Assembly: GCA_964542315.1 (NCBI GenBank)
Contig: CAZIUA010000056.1
Span: 1 to 17,636, forward strand
DNA length: 17,636 nt
DNA from: UBA11524 sp964542315
Lineage (GTDB): Bacteria; Bacillota; Clostridia; Christensenellales; Aristaeellaceae
Direction of reading: 5' to 3'
Made by a program: the position numbers and the translations under genes. Shown piece after piece: positions 6,930 to 14,363 of the stretch. The notes beneath the pieces are model-generated. The model was given only the letters and a program-made list of their open reading frames with translations, searched no databases and was not told the DNA's origin. The number at the start of each line of letters is the position of its first letter. The stretch's first letter is position 1.

Positions 6930-7562
6930 TCACTGCTGAGCCTGATCGCGCAGCTCAAGGAAGCGCTCGATGAGCGCGACCGCACCGTCCACGCCCAGCA
7001 CGCCGGTATCCACCACCAGGTCGTAGTTGTCCACATCGCCCCAGGTGGCCGTGGCGTAGTAGTTATAGTAGCTGGCACGCTGCTTGTCGGCCTTGCGGAT
7101 GCGGTCTTCCGCCTTGTCCGCATCGATGCCGTAATACCGCACGGCACGGTCGATCTTGCTGGGCATATCGGCCTTGACGAACACGGACACCGCATTCGGG
7201 TCATCCCGCAGGACGTAATCGGCGCAGCGGCCCACGATGACGCAGCTGCCTTCCCCGGCGATGCGGCGGATGGCATCGAACTGTGCCAGGAAGATCTTGT
7301 GGTTCAGCGGCATGTCCATGTAAAAGGCGCCGCTGCCCATGTGCTGCTGCATGCCGGTGACCAGGGAGAACAGCAGGGAACGGGTGGGCTTTTCGTCATG
7401 CTCCTCGAAGATCTCCTCGCAGATGCCACTGTCCTTGGCGGCCTCGGAGAGCAGCTCCTTGTCATAGAAGGGGATGCCCAGCTTCTCCGCCAGCAGACGC
7501 CCCACATAGCGTCCGCCCGAACCAAACTGACGGCCGATGGTGATAACGATCTTCTTGCTCAT
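6930..7562 (-). CDS. Cytidylate-kinase-like family protein
   Basis: P-loop nucleotide kinase of the cytidylate-kinase-like group (Pfam AAK_CMPK-type), distinct from the Cmk that works in CMP phosphorylation. The 210-residue product carries the phosphate-binding loop TIGRQFGSGGRYVG (8-21), the following ARLLAEKLG-type helix with YDKELL (33-38), VIVGRCADYVLRD (108-120) and a lid helix RIRKADKQRASYY (154-166). Together these are diagnostic. The substrate is not known for this group. GGAGG sits just upstream of the ATG at 7562. The promoter at 7860-7888 implies a roughly 290-nt hairpin-rich leader. It is first of two genes; the second encodes a secreted protein, an unusual partner for a cytosolic kinase. 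Confidence 0.88.
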   Translation of the reverse strand: MSKKIVITIGRQFGSGGRYVGRLLAEKLGIPFYDKELLSEAAKDSGICEEIFEEHDEKPTRSLLFSLVTGMQQHMGSGAFYMDMPLNHKIFLAQFDAIRRIAGEGSCVIVGRCADYVLRDDPNAVSVFVKADMPSKIDRAVRYYGIDADKAEDRIRKADKQRASYYNYYATATWGDVDNYDLVVDTGVLGVDGAVALIERFLELRDQAQQ

Positions 7563-7584
7563 AAATGAACCTCCTATTCAAACG

Positions 7585-7609
7585 CTTTTTGCGACGGCTG
7601 ATCCATCTG
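7585..7609. repeat. 25-bp direct repeat, copy A
   Basis: Begins CTTTTTGCGACGG and ends CTGATCCATCTG. It is identical to copy B at 7830-7854. It sits 22 bp upstream of the cytidylate-kinase-like start codon, at one edge of the hairpin array. Flanking bases differ between the copies, so the identity is exactly 25 bp. Confidence 0.95.
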
Positions 7610-7829
7610 ATCAGAGTTTCGAAAAAGTGGCTGCGGCCCCTTTTTCGAAAGAGGAAAGGGATTCCGCTTCTGCGGAAGCGGGCATTTTTCACTGTCAGCA
7701 AAGCTGACGGCCGTGAAAAAATGTAAGGAAAGGTTTCGGCGAAAGCCGAAACCGCCCCGCACGACCGGCAAAGCCGGCCGATACGATGAGGGTCTTGCAG
7801 ACGGCGCAAGACGTCAGCCGATGTCTTGA
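7610..7829 (-). repeat. Array of at least six consecutive palindromes (mosaic hairpin element)
   Basis: No gene fits this stretch, which is hairpins almost end to end. Stems are 7617-7627 with 7640-7650 (11 bp); 7664-7670 with 7675-7681; 7685-7692 with 7713-7720 enclosing GTCAGC/GCTGAC at 7694-7708; 7732-7740 with 7745-7753 (9 bp, perfect, GAAA loop); 7765-7769 with 7773-7777; and 7792-7798 with 7806-7812. A seventh, TCAGCCG at 7814-7820, pairs with CGGCTGA inside repeat copy B. Several share an AAA or GAAA loop on the plus strand (TTT or TTTC on the minus). On the minus strand the array would form most of the 5' leader of the cytidylate-kinase-like gene. It looks like a dispersed intergenic element built from small palindromes, but a regulatory RNA is possible. 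Confidence 0.8.
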
Positions 7830-7854
7830 CTTTTTGCGACGGCTGATCCATCTG
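7830..7854. repeat. 25-bp direct repeat, copy B
   Basis: Identical to copy A at 7585-7609. It covers the predicted transcription start of the minus-strand promoter at 7860-7888, so the transcript would begin in this copy and end its leader in copy A. Part of it (7840-7846) pairs with 7814-7820. Confidence 0.95.
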
Positions 7855-7859
7855 GCTAT

Positions 7860-7888
7860 ATTATAGCATAGTCGCAAAAAAACTGCAA
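7860..7888 (-). promoter_or_regulatory. Sigma-A promoter for the cytidylate-kinase-like operon
   Basis: On the minus strand, -35 TTGCAG (7883-7888) and -10 TATAAT (7860-7865) are separated by 17 bp, with a TGC giving an extended -10. Transcription should start near 7852-7854, about 290 nt before the start codon. Confidence 0.8.
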
Positions 7889-7991
7889 TGTTTTTCTGAT
7901 GAATCATGGTTGAAATGGTCGCGTCAACAGCCGAAAAGATGGATGCGCCGCAATGTCCGCGGAAATGGGCGAAAATCCGTCACCTGTCCCA

Positions 7992-8020
7992 TTGACAAGC
8001 GTGTCCACTTTTGCTAAAAT
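7992..8020 (+). promoter_or_regulatory. Sigma-A promoter of guaB
   Basis: TTGACA (7992-7997), a 17-bp spacer and TAAAAT (8015-8020). The expected start near 8027 leaves a leader of about 48 nt, too short for a purine riboswitch. The roughly 100 bp between this and the divergent promoter at 7860-7888 hold no gene. Confidence 0.85.
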
Positions 8021-8057
8021 GGCTGATAACCTGAATGGTTACGACTACAGGAAATGT

Positions 8058-8065
8058 GGAGGAGG
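8058..8065 (+). promoter_or_regulatory. Ribosome binding site fixing the guaB start
   Basis: GGAGGAGG ends 9 nt before the ATG at 8075. The in-frame ATG at 8054 lies upstream of this site and is therefore not the start. Confidence 0.85.
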
Positions 8066-8074
8066 ATCATTCTC

Positions 8075-9532
8075 ATGCTTCAGAAGGTTGTGCGCGAAGG
8101 CCTTACTTTTGATGACGTTCTGCTGGTGCCCGCCCGCAGCGAGGTGCTTCCCAAGGATGTCGACCTGTCCATCCAGCTGACTTCCGTGATCAAACTGAAC
8201 ATCCCCCTGATGTCTGCCGCTATGGATACCGTGACCGATTCCCGCATGGCGATCGCTATGGCGCGTGAAGGTGGCCTGGGTATCATCCACAAGAACATGT
8301 CCATTGCCGATCAGGCAGCGCAGGTCGATAAGGTCAAGCGCTCCGAGCATGGCGTGATCACTGATCCTTTCTTCCTGTCCCCCAAGCATCTCATCCAGGA
8401 TGCGGAAAACCTCATGGCCCGTTATAAGATCTCCGGCGTGCCGATCTGCGAGGACGGCAAGCTCGTGGGCATCCTGACCAACCGCGACCTGCGTTTCGTC
8501 ACGGATTACAACCGCCCCATCCATGAGTTCATGACCAGCGAAAACCTGATCACCGCACCCGTCGGCACCTCCCTGGAGGAGGCCAAGATGATCCTGGCCA
8601 AGCACCGCATCGAGAAGCTGCCCATCGTGGATGACAACGGCGTGCTCCGCGGCCTGATCACCATCAAGGATATCGAGAAGTCCACCAAGTATCCCAACTC
8701 CGCCAAGGACGCCAATGGCCGTCTGCTCTGCGGCGCGGCTGTGGGCGTGACCGGCGACGTGTTCGACCGTATCGACGCCCTGCTGGACGCCAAGGTCGAC
8801 GTGATTTCCATCGACACCGCGCACGGCCATTCCGTCGGCGTGCTCAAGCAGGTGGAGGCCATCCGCAACCGCTATCCGGGCATCCAGCTCTTCGCGGGCA
8901 ATGTGGCCACCGCTGGCGCGACTCACGACCTGATCTCCGCAGGCGTTGACTGCGTGAAGGTCGGCATCGGCCCCGGCTCCATCTGCACCACCCGCGTGGT
9001 CGCCGGTATCGGCGTGCCCCAGGTGACCGCTGTGGCCGATTGCGCTGAGGAAGCCGACAAGCACGGCATCCGCATCATCGCTGACGGCGGCATCAAGTAT
9101 TCCGGCGATATCGTCAAGGCCCTGGCGGCTGGCGGCTCCTGCGTGATGCTGGGCTCCATGCTCGCTGGCACGGACGAGGCCCCCGGTGCGACCGAGATCT
9201 ACCAGGGCCGTTCCTTCAAGGTCTATCGCGGCATGGGCTCCCTCGCTGCGATGGAAGCCGGCTCCAAGGATCGCTACTTCCAGGCGGAATCCAAGAAGCT
9301 CGTCCCCGAAGGCGTGGAAGGCCGCGTCCCCTACAAGGGCGTTCTGGCGGACACCATCTACCAGATGGTCGGCGGTCTGCGTGCCGGCATGGGCTACTGC
9401 GGCGCCCCCACCATTGATCACCTGCGCAAGAACAGTGAGTTCATCAAGATCTCCGGCGCGGGCCTGGCGGAGAGCCATCCCCATGACATCTCCATCACCA
9501 AGGAAGCCCCCAACTACTCCCGCAACAGCTGA
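8075..9532 (+). CDS. guaB: Inosine-5'-monophosphate dehydrogenase
   Basis: Catalyses NAD-dependent oxidation of IMP to XMP, the committed step of GMP synthesis in the cytosol. The 485-residue product has the normal bacterial length. It contains the N-terminal TFDDVLLVPA (11-20), two CBS domains (about 93-205), the IMP-binding and catalytic loop GIGPGSICTTRVVAGIG with the nucleophilic Cys304, ADGGIKYSGDI, the GMGSLAAM segment, and the C-terminal flap PEGVEGRVPYKG. Start choice rests on GGAGGAGG and on family conservation (MLQKVVREGLTFDD). It is a single-gene transcript with its own consensus promoter and a strong terminator. All catalytic residues appear intact. Confidence 0.98.
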   Translation: MLQKVVREGLTFDDVLLVPARSEVLPKDVDLSIQLTSVIKLNIPLMSAAMDTVTDSRMAIAMAREGGLGIIHKNMSIADQAAQVDKVKRSEHGVITDPFFLSPKHLIQDAENLMARYKISGVPICEDGKLVGILTNRDLRFVTDYNRPIHEFMTSENLITAPVGTSLEEAKMILAKHRIEKLPIVDDNGVLRGLITIKDIEKSTKYPNSAKDANGRLLCGAAVGVTGDVFDRIDALLDAKVDVISIDTAHGHSVGVLKQVEAIRNRYPGIQLFAGNVATAGATHDLISAGVDCVKVGIGPGSICTTRVVAGIGVPQVTAVADCAEEADKHGIRIIADGGIKYSGDIVKALAAGGSCVMLGSMLAGTDEAPGATEIYQGRSFKVYRGMGSLAAMEAGSKDRYFQAESKKLVPEGVEGRVPYKGVLADTIYQMVGGLRAGMGYCGAPTIDHLRKNSEFIKISGAGLAESHPHDISITKEAPNYSRNS

Positions 9533-9550
9533 GGAAACTTTGTTTCCTTT
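9532..9550 (+). other. Small hairpin at the guaB stop
   Basis: AGGAAAC pairs with GTTTCCT around a TTT loop directly at the stop codon, followed by TT. It may assist termination, but the real terminator is the longer hairpin 25 bp downstream. Confidence 0.35.
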
Positions 9551-9574
9551 CATTTCTGAATATATAATGACAAG

Positions 9575-9611
9575 AAAAGTGCATCCGGCGCAATGCCGGA
9601 TGCACTTTTTA
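9575..9611 (+). terminator. Bidirectional terminator between guaB and the DUF4340 gene
   Basis: A perfect 15-bp stem (9575-9589 with 9595-9609) around GCAAT, with T-runs on both strands (TTTTT ending at 9610 on plus; TTTT ending at 9575 on minus). It serves guaB and the convergent exporter operon, whose last stop codon (9609-9611) overlaps it. Confidence 0.9.
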
Positions 9612-11093
9612 TTGCAGGTTCAGCTTGAATCCGCCCTTGATGAGGTAGAACGCCTGATGCCCGTCCACGCTGACCGCATCGTGGAGCGCATCGAAGGTGG
9701 CGAGCTCCACCGTATGGATGCTACCGTTCACATCGGTGAAGGTATAGACGGTATGGGGCGCGGTGGCGATGCCTTCGCCGGCCGGGAGCGTCCCGGAGAC
9801 CGTCACCAGCGTCAGCGCGTTGTAGGCCGCTTCAAAGGCGGCCGTGTCGATGCTGTCGCCATTGCGGGTCACAGCCACATCATAGACGGGATTTCCATCC
9901 GCGTCTGTGACGAGTTCGTTATTCTCCGCCACCTGCTCTGTGCGGGTGAGGACGTATTCGGTGACCGTTTCGCCCTCACGGATGCTCAGCGAAGCCAGAT
10001 TCCCCAGCGCGGTCATCACCGGATAGCGGCTCATGGTGGAGGTCACGTCATAGTCGATGAAGAGCCCCATGGTGAAATGGCTGCTGAGGTAGATGCTGTC
10101 GCCGCAGAGGACATAGTCGACCATGTCGCTCTTTTCGCCGCCGATGACGAAGGTGAGCGTGCTTTCCGGCCAATCATTGGTGATGGCGGCGCCGTCCGCA
10201 TTGGTGGTGGCGATGGTGCCTGCCGCCATATGGATGGCGATGGTCAGGCGTGGCGTATCAAAGCCGTGCGCGGACAGGGATTCCGCCGTGGCCGGACAGA
10301 CATACGCCCCCAGACGCAGGTTGGCGATGTTCGCCAGCAGGTTCTCCATGGCGGTGCTGTCCGCCGGATATTGCAGGGGATGGGTGATCTGCCAGCGATC
10401 CACCGCATCGGTGTCGGTGATGTCGCCATCCAGCGCCCATTCCGCCTGAAGCCCCGATGCATTGGACAGGCTGATGCGGTCGATGCGCGCCTTGTGGAGC
10501 GTTGGCTGTGTCACCGTGCGAAGGGTGTCGCGGTTGACGAAGAGCGACTCCACCGAGCCGTTGGAGAAGGCGAAGAGCCGCGCATCACCATCGATCAGCA
10601 GATACCGCCACGCACCTTCGTAGCTCGTATCGCCCACCAGCAGATGGACGACCGTCCCGTCCGTGTAGGTGATCTCCGCCTCGTAGCTGGGGGCATCCAG
10701 GCCGAAGTCTGCCAGATGGTCCGCATAGACGGAGGCGTCCTCCGTCAGCACGTCCTCGGCATCGATGCGACAGGCGGCCTCCAGAAAGTCCAGGCTCTCC
10801 TCAGCCGTCAGGGTGAAGCTGTCCTCGCCCTGGAGGGTCATGCCGCCTTCGGTATCGGGAATGGCCGTCCACGGGGCTTCCTCACCGCGGCGGATGGTCA
10901 CTGACGCCAGGTCGGAGAGCTCGCGGTCATACAGCGTGACGGCGGAATGCGCCGCCGAAGCAGGCCGGGCCACATCCTCCTCCTGACGCAGGAGAAGATA
11001 CGCCGCGCACACGCCAGCGAGCAGCACCACCGCAGCGATCAGCCAGATCAGCTGCCGGGAGGAAGTCGATTTCTTTTTCGGCACAGCCTGCAT
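9609..11093 (-). CDS. DUF4340 domain membrane-anchored protein
   Basis: The 494-residue protein has a single N-terminal membrane helix (about 15-36, after the basic PKKKSTSSR) and a large extracytoplasmic part. The mature region has repeated beta-rich units of the DUF4340 type, with segments such as YTDGTVVHLLVGDTSYEG and GDARLFAFSNGSVESLF. DUF4340 proteins recur beside GldG-like proteins in ABC clusters of many phyla; their biochemical role is unknown. The open frame extends to 11144, but the ATG at 11093 overlaps the upstream stop codon (TGATG) and has AGGAGG before it, so it is the start. It is last in a four-gene operon. Family assignment is from overall pattern and context, so moderate certainty. 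Confidence 0.8.
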   Translation of the reverse strand: MQAVPKKKSTSSRQLIWLIAAVVLLAGVCAAYLLLRQEEDVARPASAAHSAVTLYDRELSDLASVTIRRGEEAPWTAIPDTEGGMTLQGEDSFTLTAEESLDFLEAACRIDAEDVLTEDASVYADHLADFGLDAPSYEAEITYTDGTVVHLLVGDTSYEGAWRYLLIDGDARLFAFSNGSVESLFVNRDTLRTVTQPTLHKARIDRISLSNASGLQAEWALDGDITDTDAVDRWQITHPLQYPADSTAMENLLANIANLRLGAYVCPATAESLSAHGFDTPRLTIAIHMAAGTIATTNADGAAITNDWPESTLTFVIGGEKSDMVDYVLCGDSIYLSSHFTMGLFIDYDVTSTMSRYPVMTALGNLASLSIREGETVTEYVLTRTEQVAENNELVTDADGNPVYDVAVTRNGDSIDTAAFEAAYNALTLVTVSGTLPAGEGIATAPHTVYTFTDVNGSIHTVELATFDALHDAVSVDGHQAFYLIKGGFKLNLQ

Positions 11094-12559
11094 CACAGAC
11101 GCCTCCTGGGATAGAGAATGAGGAACGCCGCCGCCACCACGCAAAGCGGGAGGAGCGTCAGCAGCATGCTGCCTGCGGTGAGCGCTTCGGCAGAGAGCGC
11201 CGGGCGAATGGCCGCACGCGCCATGATATCAAGGTTGCTGGCGGCGCTGTCCACCAGGTATTCCATCACGCGGATGATGAATTCCTGCGCGTGGGTCATG
11301 GAATAGTAGTAATCGTTGGTCAGCGTCGCGGTGGAGCCGATGATGACGGCGCGGCTGACATCGCCCGTGTCGGAGAAGCGGTACGCCTCCAGCGCGAGGG
11401 CGAAGGGGCCTTCTTCGTCGCCGGCCTGCTTCGCCAGGGAGGTGCTCGTGCTGCTCAGCCCATGCAGATAGGAACCCTCGCCGGAAAGCAGCATCGGGCT
11501 GACCGTCAGCGCGGTGTCGGTGGCCGCAGGCGTTTCGAAGGCGCGCGCGGTGGACATGATGAGCGTGGTCGTGCCATTGAGCATCAGGTCAAGGGTGATC
11601 TCCGTCGGCTGTATATCGGGTAGGAGCACGGTGCGGTTGCCCTCGAAGTAGGTGCTCTTGTCCTCTTTCGCAGCCACGACGACGCCTTCTTTGGGGAGGA
11701 AGCCGTACGAGCGCAGCAGCGCCTGATAATTCGGCATGCTGGCGATGGGGTCGGAATAGTCGCAGGCAAAGAGCAGCGATCCGCCCTGGGACGTGAAATC
11801 CGTCACGATGCGCAGTTCGCTGTCCGTCAGGTCGCGCACGGGTGCCATGAAGATCAGCAGATCATCCGGGGAGAGCTTCATGCTGCTCAGGCTGGCATAC
11901 CGCACGTCGTAGTGATTGCCCAGCAGGAAGTCCTCCAGGACGGCGGTGGCATTGGCGTCCAGCTCGTCATGCCCCTGCACCATGTACACTACTGGCACGG
12001 TCTCCTGGGTGACATAGGCGATGGCGGAGGTGATGCTGCTCTCGTAGGTCAGCTTGTCATAGGAGTAGGTGCCTGCGTCATAGTCGATGGACAGGGAGAG
12101 GAAATCCGCCGCGTCCAGCACGCGGAAGCGATTCGTCTTTTCGCAATAGACCACCAGGCTGTCCGCGGTGACGGTGTTGTCCGCCGTGGAACCGGCAAAG
12201 CGCGTCAGCAGGGCCGGATGGAGGGAAAGGGGGGCCTGCTCCCAGGTGACGAAGCCGGATGCCGCCGCATAGCGGTCCAGCAGTTCGAACAGCAGCAGAT
12301 CCTCATTGCCCTTTTCGTACAGCGCGTAGATGTGGACAGGGGTGTCCAGCGCATCCAGCACGGCCTCCGTGGTCTGCGAATGAGAGGTGATGCTGTTGAA
12401 GGAATAGTCCACGCGCCAGCCATACCGCTTTTCCAGTACGGTGAACAGGCCGTTGAGGGCGATCAGCACGGCCAGGCCAAGGCACAGCAGCGCCGTGGAC
12501 AGGCTGCCGTAGCGGAATTTGGCATCCCGCAGGAAGGAGAAATTCGGCTTTTTCATCAT
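11093..12559 (-). CDS. GldG-like ABC exporter accessory protein
   Basis: The 488-residue protein resembles the GldG / ABC-type uncharacterised transport auxiliary family. A membrane helix lies near the N-terminus (about 22-42). After it comes the family start pattern in which a short segment precedes LS/TS-x-QT (here NSITSHSQTTEAVLDAL) and a strand (PVHIYALY). A Rossmann-like extracytoplasmic domain follows (VVYMVQGHDELD, DLLIFMAPVRDLTDSEL, GGSLLFACDYSD), and a C-terminal helix (about 460-482) is followed by the basic tail PRRRL. Start and stop each overlap neighbours by one base (TGATG on both sides), showing tight coupling. In Bacteroidota the family supports gliding; here no gliding genes are seen, so the role is unknown. 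Confidence 0.83.
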   Translation of the reverse strand: MMKKPNFSFLRDAKFRYGSLSTALLCLGLAVLIALNGLFTVLEKRYGWRVDYSFNSITSHSQTTEAVLDALDTPVHIYALYEKGNEDLLLFELLDRYAAASGFVTWEQAPLSLHPALLTRFAGSTADNTVTADSLVVYCEKTNRFRVLDAADFLSLSIDYDAGTYSYDKLTYESSITSAIAYVTQETVPVVYMVQGHDELDANATAVLEDFLLGNHYDVRYASLSSMKLSPDDLLIFMAPVRDLTDSELRIVTDFTSQGGSLLFACDYSDPIASMPNYQALLRSYGFLPKEGVVVAAKEDKSTYFEGNRTVLLPDIQPTEITLDLMLNGTTTLIMSTARAFETPAATDTALTVSPMLLSGEGSYLHGLSSTSTSLAKQAGDEEGPFALALEAYRFSDTGDVSRAVIIGSTATLTNDYYYSMTHAQEFIIRVMEYLVDSAASNLDIMARAAIRPALSAEALTAGSMLLTLLPLCVVAAAFLILYPRRRL

Positions 12560-13278
12560 CAGGCCCCCCGATAGCGCCGCGTATCCAGCGCATGAATGGT
12601 CAGCAGGAGGAATGCCGCGGCGAAGCTCAGGTCAAAGCCAACGCTGGCGAAGGAGAACTGGCCCATCAGGAAGGGTTCCGTGCGCTCATACAGGCTGAAG
12701 AAGGAGAGCACGTCGTTGATCCAGTCCACGCTGACAGCGGCCTGGAGCAGATCGAGCATCCAGACCAGGAAATTCGCGCCGAAAGCCGCCACTGCAGCCG
12801 TCACCTGATTCGACACGCAGCCGGAGATGAACAGATCCAGCGCGATGAAGGCGCAGCCCTGCAGCACGAATCCCAGATACCCCACCAGCAATTCGCCGGG
12901 ATACACCTGGCCGTAGATGGCCACGATCACCGCGAAAAGGCCAGTCAGCAGCACGGTCACGGCCATGACGGTCACCGCGGCCAGGTATTTGCCCATCACC
13001 ACGCCCGGCAGGGATACCGGGCTGGTCAAAAGCAGCTGGTCGGTGCGCTTCTGCTTCTCTTCGGCCAGAAGGCGCATGGTCAGCACAGGGCACAGGAGCA
13101 TCCACAGATAGCTCATCGTGCCGATGAAGGACAGCAGGTCGCTGGATCTTGTCTGCATGATGGTCAGGAAGAAGATCAGCGAGGACAAAAGCAGGAAGAC
13201 CCCCATGAACACAAAGCCCACGGGCGTGTAGAAATACCCTTGAAGTTCACGTTTCCAGATGGCAAACAAATTCGTCAC
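12559..13278 (-). CDS. ABC-2 type permease, GldF-like
   Basis: Membrane subunit of an ABC transporter. The 239-residue product has about six hydrophobic helices (roughly 19-41, 49-71, 98-122, 128-154, 160-182, 212-232). The segment MRLLAEEKQKRTDQLLLTSP (68-87) is the coupling region typical of GldF/NosY-like permeases. The start is GTG at 13278 rather than ATG; it follows the ATPase stop by 22 nt and has only a weak G-rich ribosome binding site, so translation may depend on coupling. The first residues, MTNLFAIWKRELQGYFYTPVG, match the family's usual beginning. It is the second gene of the exporter operon, between the ATPase and the GldG-like protein. Confidence 0.88.
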   Translation of the reverse strand: MTNLFAIWKRELQGYFYTPVGFVFMGVFLLLSSLIFFLTIMQTRSSDLLSFIGTMSYLWMLLCPVLTMRLLAEEKQKRTDQLLLTSPVSLPGVVMGKYLAAVTVMAVTVLLTGLFAVIVAIYGQVYPGELLVGYLGFVLQGCAFIALDLFISGCVSNQVTAAVAAFGANFLVWMLDLLQAAVSVDWINDVLSFFSLYERTEPFLMGQFSFASVGFDLSFAAAFLLLTIHALDTRRYRGA

Positions 13279-13300
13279 CCCACTATGGATGGTATTGCAG

Positions 13301-14239
13301 TTACTCGGCGGCGGTTGCGCGCAGGAATACGTCCTCCAGCGAATCGCGCACGGTGGTCATTTCGCGGATGGGCGCGTCCATGGCGCACAGCAGTTGGAAG
13401 AGGGCGGTCTGCGCATCGGGAGAAGCCTCGCGGAGGCATTCCAGCTCCACCTGGAGGACGCCGGCTTCAGCGGACTTGAGCTGCTTGACGCGGCGCACAC
13501 AGGGGAGGGAACGCAGCGCAGGCAGCAATTCCTGCGGACGCCCCTGGATCGCCACGCGCAGGCGCAGGAAATCGCCTGCATCCGTCAATTCGGACATGTC
13601 CGCCTCGCGGATCATCTTTCCACGGTGGAGGATGATGACGCGCTGGCAGAGCTGCTGGATCTCCGAGAGCAAATGGGAGGAGAAGATCACCGTGTGATTC
13701 CGCCCCAGACGCTTCATCAGGTCGCGGATCTCCACCACCTGGCGCGGATCGAGACCAACCGTGGGCTCATCGAGCACCAGCACGGGCGGATCGCCGCAGA
13801 TCGCCTGCGCCATGCCGACGCGCTGACGATACCCCTTCGACAGGTGGCCGATCAGCCGCCCTGCGACTTCCTGCAGGCCGCAGACGGACATCACCTCGTC
13901 CACATGGGCCGGGATGGCCTTGGGGGCGACCTCCTTCAATTCGCAGACGAACCGCAGATAGCTGCGCACCGTCATTTCGTCATAGAGCGGCGGCTTCTCA
14001 GGCAGATAGCCGATGGCGCGCTTGCAGTCCCGGCTGCGGGTGAGCATATCCATGCCATCCACCAGCACCTGGCCGGACGTGGGCGGCATGTATCCGGTGA
14101 GGATATTCAGCGTGGTGGTCTTGCCGGCGCCGTTCTGCCCCAGCAGGCCGACGATCTGCCCCTTGGGCGCGGTAAAGGAAATATCCCGGATGGCTTCCAC
14201 CCCGCCGTAGCGCTTGGTGATGCCCTTCAATTCGATCAT
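13301..14239 (-). CDS. ABC transporter ATPase, GldA-like
   Basis: ATP-hydrolysing subunit of the exporter encoded by the next genes. The 312-residue product shows Walker A GQNGAGKT (34-41), a Q-loop variant YLPEKPPLY (78-86) in which Glu stands where Gln is usual (as in GldA-type proteins), the signature LSKGYRQR (133-140), Walker B VLVLDEPT (153-160) and H-loop His189. After the ATPase core comes a roughly 100-residue C-terminal regulatory domain. The frame extends to 14302, but GGAGG at 14249-14253, 9 nt upstream of the ATG at 14239, and the conserved MIELKGITKRYG start settle it. First gene of the operon, directly behind its own promoter. Confidence 0.93.
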   Translation of the reverse strand: MIELKGITKRYGGVEAIRDISFTAPKGQIVGLLGQNGAGKTTTLNILTGYMPPTSGQVLVDGMDMLTRSRDCKRAIGYLPEKPPLYDEMTVRSYLRFVCELKEVAPKAIPAHVDEVMSVCGLQEVAGRLIGHLSKGYRQRVGMAQAICGDPPVLVLDEPTVGLDPRQVVEIRDLMKRLGRNHTVIFSSHLLSEIQQLCQRVIILHRGKMIREADMSELTDAGDFLRLRVAIQGRPQELLPALRSLPCVRRVKQLKSAEAGVLQVELECLREASPDAQTALFQLLCAMDAPIREMTTVRDSLEDVFLRATAAE

Positions 14240-14267
14240 GACAGAAATCCTCCAATCATACCTGCCT

Positions 14268-14282
14268 ATTATAGCAGATATG
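14268..14282 (-). promoter_or_regulatory. Extended -10 promoter of the exporter operon
   Basis: On the minus strand TGCTATAAT gives an extended -10 (TATAAT at 14268-14273) without a good -35. The start would be near 14261, leaving a leader of about 22 nt before the ATPase gene. Confidence 0.6.
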
Positions 14283-14322
14283 TGCGCTGAATGCATGAAC
14301 AAAGTGTAAAAGTCGCTGCAAC

Positions 14323-14353
14323 AAAAAAGGCCGCGACATGTTTCGCAGCCTTT
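14323..14353 (-). terminator. Terminator after the response-regulator-like gene
   Basis: On the minus strand AAGGCTGCGA pairs with TCGCGGCCTT (one wobble) around AACATG, followed by TTTTTT. It separates the regulator transcript from the exporter promoter 40 bp downstream. Confidence 0.85.
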
Positions 14354-14363
14354 GATCGCCTCG

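Noticed and set aside
6120..7568. 482-codon plus-strand open frame
   Set aside because: It runs opposite two supported minus-strand genes, one with clear kinase motifs and both with ribosome binding sites. It has no start signal of its own.
7462..7851. Open frames through the hairpin array (also 7574-7771 and 7695-7907)
   Set aside because: They translate palindromes, have no ribosome binding site and give basic, domain-free peptides.
7585..7854. CRISPR array
   Set aside because: Only two copies of the direct repeat, 245 bp apart, with palindromes rather than unique spacers between, and no cas genes.
8021..8074. Purine riboswitch in front of guaB
   Set aside because: The promoter leaves a leader of about 48 nt, with no room for an aptamer and no matching core.
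8045..9553. 502-codon minus-strand open frame opposite guaB
   Set aside because: guaB is unmistakable; the antisense frame is a composition artefact.
9186..10904. 572-codon plus-strand open frame overlapping guaB and the DUF4340 gene
   Set aside because: It crosses the guaB stop codon and a strong terminator and yields Arg/Pro/Ser-rich, domain-free sequence.
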